Source: Streptomyces parvus (GTDB lineage Bacteria; Actinomycetota; Actinomycetes; Streptomycetales; Streptomycetaceae). Taken from it: a stretch of 64,000 nt of DNA. Below, piece after piece: positions 60,617 to 64,000 of the stretch; the first letter of the stretch is position 1; every line of letters starts with the position of its first letter. The notes under the pieces are model-generated. The model had not been told where the DNA came from. It did no database searches and saw nothing but the letters and a program-made list of their open reading frames with translations. The stretch lies in assembly GCF_014648875.1 (NCBI RefSeq), contig NZ_BMRY01000012.1:62001-126000 (forward strand). Direction: 5' to 3'. A program made the position numbers and the translations under genes.

Positions 60617-62139
60617 CACGCCTCCGCCAGCGCCGCGACCCCCCGGGCGATGTCGCCCGGGGGGAGATGGGCGTACCCGAGAACGAGCGGCAGGGTGCCG
60701 TCCTCGGAGCCGGCCGTTCCGCAGTCGCGCAGCGGCCGCAGGGCGATGCCCGCCCCCGCCGCCCTCTCCAGGAGGACGTCCTCGGGGCCGTACCGCGCCG
60801 GTAGCCGGGCGATGATGTGCAGCCCCGCCGCGATGCCGCTGACCGCCGTGCCGGGGAAGTGCTCGCTGAGCGCGGCCACCATCGCGTCCCGCCGTTCCCG
60901 GTAGGCCCGCTGGCAGCGCCGCAACTGCCGGTCGTAGCCGCCGCGCACGATGAAATCGGCCAGGACGGCCTGGTCGACCACCGGGTTGCCCAGGTCCATC
61001 GTCCGCTTGCGGGCGACGATCCGCTCGGTGAGCGCGGCGGGCGCGATCAGCCAGCCGAGCCGCAGCCCGGGAGCGAGCGACTTGCTCACGGAGCCGGTGT
61101 ACACGACCCGCTCGGGATCCAGCCCCTGCAAGGCGCCCACCGGGGCCCGGTCGTACCGGAAGTCCCCGTCGTAGTCGTCCTCCATGATCACGGCGTCCGC
61201 GTTCCGCGCCCAGCCGAGCAGTTCGCCGCGCCGCCGCGCGGAGTACCCGATTCCGGTGGGGAACTGGTGCGCGGGTGTGGTCACCACGGCGCGTACGCCG
61301 GAGCGCGCCAGGGGCGCGAGGGCGAGGCCCTCGTCGTCGAGGGGGAGCGGGACCGTGCCCAGACCGGTCGCCGCGAACAGCGAGGAGTGCTCGGGACTGC
61401 CTGGATCCTCCACCCCGACCGAGACCATGCCCTCGTCCCGGAGGACGAAGCCGAGCAGGGTCGTCGCCTGTGCCACCCCCGAGCAGACCACCAGCCGCTC
61501 CGGATCGGCCACCACACCCCGGCGCCGGGTGAGCAGTCCGGCCAGGGCCTCGCGCAGCTCCGGCAGCCCGCGCGGATCGGGGTAGCCCAGCGCGCCGTGC
61601 GGCAGTCGGCCCAACACCGTCCGCTGGGCGGCGGCCCACGCGCTGCGGGGGAAGAGCGACAGATCGGGGGTGCCGGGTCGGAAGTCCACGCGTGCGCCCG
61701 GCGCGCGCGGCGCACGGTCGCGTACGGGACGCTCCGCCGCGCGTACGCCCTCGCTCACCCAGGTGCCCGCACCCCGCCCGCTGCGCAGATAGCCCTCCGC
61801 GGTGAGCTGCTCGTACGCCTCGGTGACCAGACCGCGCGACACCCCCAGATCGGTGGCGAGTTCACGGCTGGAGGGCAGCCGCGTGCCGCCCGCGAGACGA
61901 CCGGAGCGCACCGCGTCCTGGAGCGCGGACCGCAGCGCGCGCCCCCGCCCGCGCACCGGTGCGGCAGCGGCGGGAAGCAGCAACTCCCAGGCCGGAGAAA
62001 GGGATTCCGCCGACGGGCGGCGCGGATCGGCCCCCGGGCCGGACCTCCGGTCGTGGTCGGCGGCTCCGGAACCCGCCCCCGGCTCGGCTCCCGGAGCGGC
62101 CCCCGCCTCCGCCTCCGAATTGGTCCCCGAACTCGTCAT
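60589..62139 (-). CDS. MocR/PdxR family regulator (GntR-aminotransferase fusion)
   Basis: The 516-residue protein joins a GntR winged helix (LRSALQDAVRSGRLAGGTRLPSSRELATDLGVSR) to an aminotransferase-like domain that binds PLP. The PLP Lys is in TGSVSKSLAPGLRLGW, and MEDDYDGDFRYDR is also present. MocR proteins sense PLP or related amino compounds and control vitamin B6 or amino-acid genes. It is divergent from the EamA transporter at 62187 across 47 bp, its likely target. The first 45 residues are low-complexity Gly/Ala. Confidence 0.9.
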   Translation of the reverse strand: MTSSGTNSEAEAGAAPGAEPGAGSGAADHDRRSGPGADPRRPSAESLSPAWELLLPAAAAPVRGRGRALRSALQDAVRSGRLAGGTRLPSSRELATDLGVSRGLVTEAYEQLTAEGYLRSGRGAGTWVSEGVRAAERPVRDRAPRAPGARVDFRPGTPDLSLFPRSAWAAAQRTVLGRLPHGALGYPDPRGLPELREALAGLLTRRRGVVADPERLVVCSGVAQATTLLGFVLRDEGMVSVGVEDPGSPEHSSLFAATGLGTVPLPLDDEGLALAPLARSGVRAVVTTPAHQFPTGIGYSARRRGELLGWARNADAVIMEDDYDGDFRYDRAPVGALQGLDPERVVYTGSVSKSLAPGLRLGWLIAPAALTERIVARKRTMDLGNPVVDQAVLADFIVRGGYDRQLRRCQRAYRERRDAMVAALSEHFPGTAVSGIAAGLHIIARLPARYGPEDVLLERAAGAGIALRPLRDCGTAGSEDGTLPLVLGYAHLPPGDIARGVAALAEAWRTGRTHSG

Positions 62140-62150
62140 GGAAGTGGACC

Positions 62151-62179
62151 TTAGACCGGTCCGTCGCCGACCCTAGCGT
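62151..62179 (+). promoter_or_regulatory. Promoter giving a leaderless EamA mRNA
   Basis: TTAGAC (62151-62156), 17 bp, TAGCGT (62174-62179), with the EamA ATG 7 nt later, so transcription should begin at or next to the start codon. The overlapping GGACC-TTA-GACCGGTCC region is a plausible MocR operator. Confidence 0.55.
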
Positions 62180-62186
62180 CGCCCCC

Positions 62187-63413
62187 ATGAACGCAACCTC
62201 TCTGCGCGGGGCCCTCCTCGCGGCCCTCGCGTGTGTGCTGGTGGGGGCATCCTTCACGGCCAACAGCGTCCTCGGCGACTACCCGTTCGCGGGCGGCCAG
62301 GCGCTCCGCTACGGTCTCGCCGCGCTGCTGCTCATCCCGTTCCTGGGCCGCGATCCCCACTCCGCGACGGCCCGGCTGCGTCGCCTCACCCGCCGCCAGT
62401 GGGGGCGGATCTCCCTGCTCGCCGCCGTGGGCATGGTCGGGTTCAACCTGGCGGTCCTGACGGCCGAACAGACGGCGGAACCGGCTGTTCCGGGCGTCTT
62501 CGTGGGCTGTGCGCCGATCGTGGTCGGCGTACTCGTCCCGCTACTGGACGGCCGAGGCCCGTCCCGCGTCACGCTGTACGCGGCGGGCCTCGTCGCCGTC
62601 GGGGCGTTCACCGTCCAGGGTTGGGGGCGCACCGACCTGGCGGGCGTGCTGTTCTCGGTGGGCGCGCTGGCGGGCGAGGTCGGCTTCGCGGTCCTGGCCG
62701 TTCCGGTTCTGCGGCCGCTGGGCCCGAAACTCCTCTCCGCGACGGTCTGCGGAGTCGCGGCCGTCGAGTCGGCGCTCCTCGGTCTGCTGCTGGACGGCGG
62801 CTCGTTCCTGCGGGTCCCGACGGGCGGCGAGGTGACGGCCCTGCTGTGGCAGGCAGTCGTCGTCACCGTGATCGGATTCGTCTGCTGGTACAGCGGGATG
62901 CAGCGTATCGGGGCGGAGCGCGCCACGCTCTTCTCCGGGCTGATCCCGGTCTCCGCCGCCCTGACCGCCCCCGTGGTCGGAGCCGGGACGTACGGCCTTG
63001 CGCAGGGGGTGGGAAGCCTCCTGGTCGGCGTAGGTGTGGCGTACGGCTCCGGCGTCCTCGTCCTCGGGCGGCGCGGGACCTTGGGCGCACGGTCCGGGAG
63101 CCGTACGCCGGACGTCCCGCGCGACGGCTCAGCGGCTGGTGTCCAGGATGACGCGGGCCACCAGCGCCGGATCGTCGTTCATCGGGACGTGCCCGCAGCC
63201 GGGCAGCCGCACGAGACGGGCATCGGGGAGGACGCGCTTGGCGCGGATCCCCTGCCGGCGCAGCAGGATCCGGTCGCGGGTGCCCCAGGCGACGGTGACG
63301 GGGATGCCTTTCACGTCGTCGCCGAAGAGGGTGTCCCGGCCGACCTCCAGCGTCCGGTGGAAGCCGGTCGCCTCGCGCAGGGCGAGCGTCTCGGCGACGA
63401 CGGCCTCCGGTGA
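62187..63413 (+). CDS. EamA/DMT-type transporter with an unusual C-terminal extension
   Basis: The first about 300 residues are a ten-segment drug/metabolite transporter with two EamA repeats (GALLAALACVLVGASF start, AVGMVGFNLAVLTAEQT, then GFVCWYSGMQRIGAERATLFSGLIPV in repeat two). It probably exports amino-acid-like compounds. The frame then runs on for about 100 hydrophilic residues (from GARSGSRTPDVPRDG to the stop at 63411), which lie antisense to the hydrolase gene. Family members end near residue 300-320. A one-base frameshift near 63120 would stop it at about 63151, so a sequencing or real frameshift is possible. Confidence 0.82.
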   Translation: MNATSLRGALLAALACVLVGASFTANSVLGDYPFAGGQALRYGLAALLLIPFLGRDPHSATARLRRLTRRQWGRISLLAAVGMVGFNLAVLTAEQTAEPAVPGVFVGCAPIVVGVLVPLLDGRGPSRVTLYAAGLVAVGAFTVQGWGRTDLAGVLFSVGALAGEVGFAVLAVPVLRPLGPKLLSATVCGVAAVESALLGLLLDGGSFLRVPTGGEVTALLWQAVVVTVIGFVCWYSGMQRIGAERATLFSGLIPVSAALTAPVVGAGTYGLAQGVGSLLVGVGVAYGSGVLVLGRRGTLGARSGSRTPDVPRDGSAAGVQDDAGHQRRIVVHRDVPAAGQPHETGIGEDALGADPLPAQQDPVAGAPGDGDGDAFHVVAEEGVPADLQRPVEAGRLAQGERLGDDGLR

Positions 63414-63959
63414 ACGCCTGCCGGGCCGGGCGTAGATGGTGCTGGTGAGGGCCGTCCGGCCCGCCGCGCTGCGCGACAGGCGCTCGATCAGTGGCACCGG
63501 CATGGCCAGCGCGCTCCGGCGCATCGTCCGCAGGGTGCCGAAGGCGTAGCGCCGTTCCGCCTCCGTCCAGAAGCCCGCCGGGGACAGCGCGGTCACCGAC
63601 CGCACCACCTCGGTGCGGCCCAGCTCCAGCGCGAGCAGTCCGCCCAGCGAGTTCCCGGCCACATGGGGGCGATCCAGGCCGAGTTCGGCACAGAAGGCGC
63701 CGAGGACCGGGCCGACGGTCGCGAGATCGTAAGGAACTCCGTCCGGCAGCGCGGGCGAGGTGCCGAAGCCGGGCAGGTCGACGGCGATCACGTCACGCTC
63801 GGCGGCCAGGATCCGCGTCACCGGGTCCCAGGCCTGCAGGTGGTGGCCGATGCCGTGCAGGAGCAGCAACGGTTCGCCCGAGCCGGTCCGTTCGTACGCG
63901 ACCGAGACCGGGCGGGGGCCGTCGGCCGTTGCGACGGTGAAGGAGACCGTGGTGGACAT
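63129..63959 (-). CDS. Alpha/beta hydrolase
   Basis: The 276-residue enzyme has the alpha/beta-hydrolase order: LLLLHGIGHHLQAWDPV (oxyanion loop), the nucleophile Ser in GNSLGG near residue 101, a late Asp (WGTRDRILL) and the catalytic His in GCGHVPMNDDP. The ester or amide substrate is unknown. ATG 63959 follows GGGAG at 8 nt. Its last 285 bp are antisense to the EamA extension. Confidence 0.9.
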   Translation of the reverse strand: MSTTVSFTVATADGPRPVSVAYERTGSGEPLLLLHGIGHHLQAWDPVTRILAAERDVIAVDLPGFGTSPALPDGVPYDLATVGPVLGAFCAELGLDRPHVAGNSLGGLLALELGRTEVVRSVTALSPAGFWTEAERRYAFGTLRTMRRSALAMPVPLIERLSRSAAGRTALTSTIYARPGRRSPEAVVAETLALREATGFHRTLEVGRDTLFGDDVKGIPVTVAWGTRDRILLRRQGIRAKRVLPDARLVRLPGCGHVPMNDDPALVARVILDTSR

Positions 63960-64000
63960 GTTGCTGCTCCCTGGAGTGGGTAGACATCTCGTCAACAACA

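Overview
The window is high-GC actinobacterial chromosome, almost certainly Streptomyces. Coding is dense with strong G/C at third codon positions and frequent GTG starts. Long GC-rich hairpin terminators are common. The gene content is typical of the genus: a divergent third EF-Tu (tuf3 type), a second apolipoprotein N-acyltransferase, SbcCD, PhoD, an ECF sigma factor and an NRPS. From memory, the order fabG/SDR, ung, lnt, tuf3 resembles the tuf3 neighbourhood of S. coelicolor; I could not check this.

Layout. (1) 1-9.3 kb is an accessory island. It holds the 5' part of an NRPS gene on the minus strand (condensation, adenylation and carrier domains, cut by the window edge), an MFS exporter, and a polyprenyl diphosphate synthase. 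These sit among dead mobile elements: an IS630-type, an IS66-type and an IS5-type transposase and a phage-type tyrosine recombinase, all frameshifted or internally deleted. (2) 9.3-22 kb returns to core chromosome: a HipA-like kinase with DUF3037, two SDR reductases behind a good promoter and operator, a lipoprotein solute-binding protein, uracil-DNA glycosylase, a DinB-like protein, an oxidoreductase, Lnt, a SnoaL-like protein, a tandem universal stress protein and a ferric-reductase-like membrane protein. (3) 22-31 kb: a His-rich membrane protein, an ECF sigma factor, a PLP enzyme overlapping a gutted methyltransferase gene, and a 1395-residue nitrate reductase fused to a sulfite-reductase-type flavoprotein. 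(4) 31-43 kb is housekeeping: undecaprenyl diphosphatase, a TVP38 membrane protein, AlkD-like repair, EF-Tu3, a thioesterase, left-handed beta-helix proteins, an XRE-cupin regulator, a YbaK deacylase, an AAC(3)-like acetyltransferase, a CoA-binding protein and YigZ. (5) 43-54 kb: sbcD-sbcC behind a coupled leader ORF, two Lrp/AsnC regulators each divergent from a sulfur-linked gene (rhodanese; transsulfuration-type lyase), an ATP-grasp protein, a DUF885 hydrolase and a membrane-ACT-GNAT fusion. (6) 54-64 kb: a DUF6493-like protein overlapping a SWIM zinc-finger protein, a nine-copy 14-bp repeat built on a PHO-box-like core next to phoD, a MocR regulator divergent from an EamA transporter, and an alpha/beta hydrolase.

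How the genes work together. The NRPS and exporter plausibly belong to one metabolite locus that decaying insertion elements have interrupted. The nitrate reductase fusion carries its own electron-transfer module, and its promoter has a GlnR-like box array. SbcD and SbcC form one DNA-end processing nuclease and are translationally coupled. SWIM and DUF6493 form a tight two-gene operon of unknown function. Several genes look leaderless, and three convergent pairs overlap at their 3' ends.
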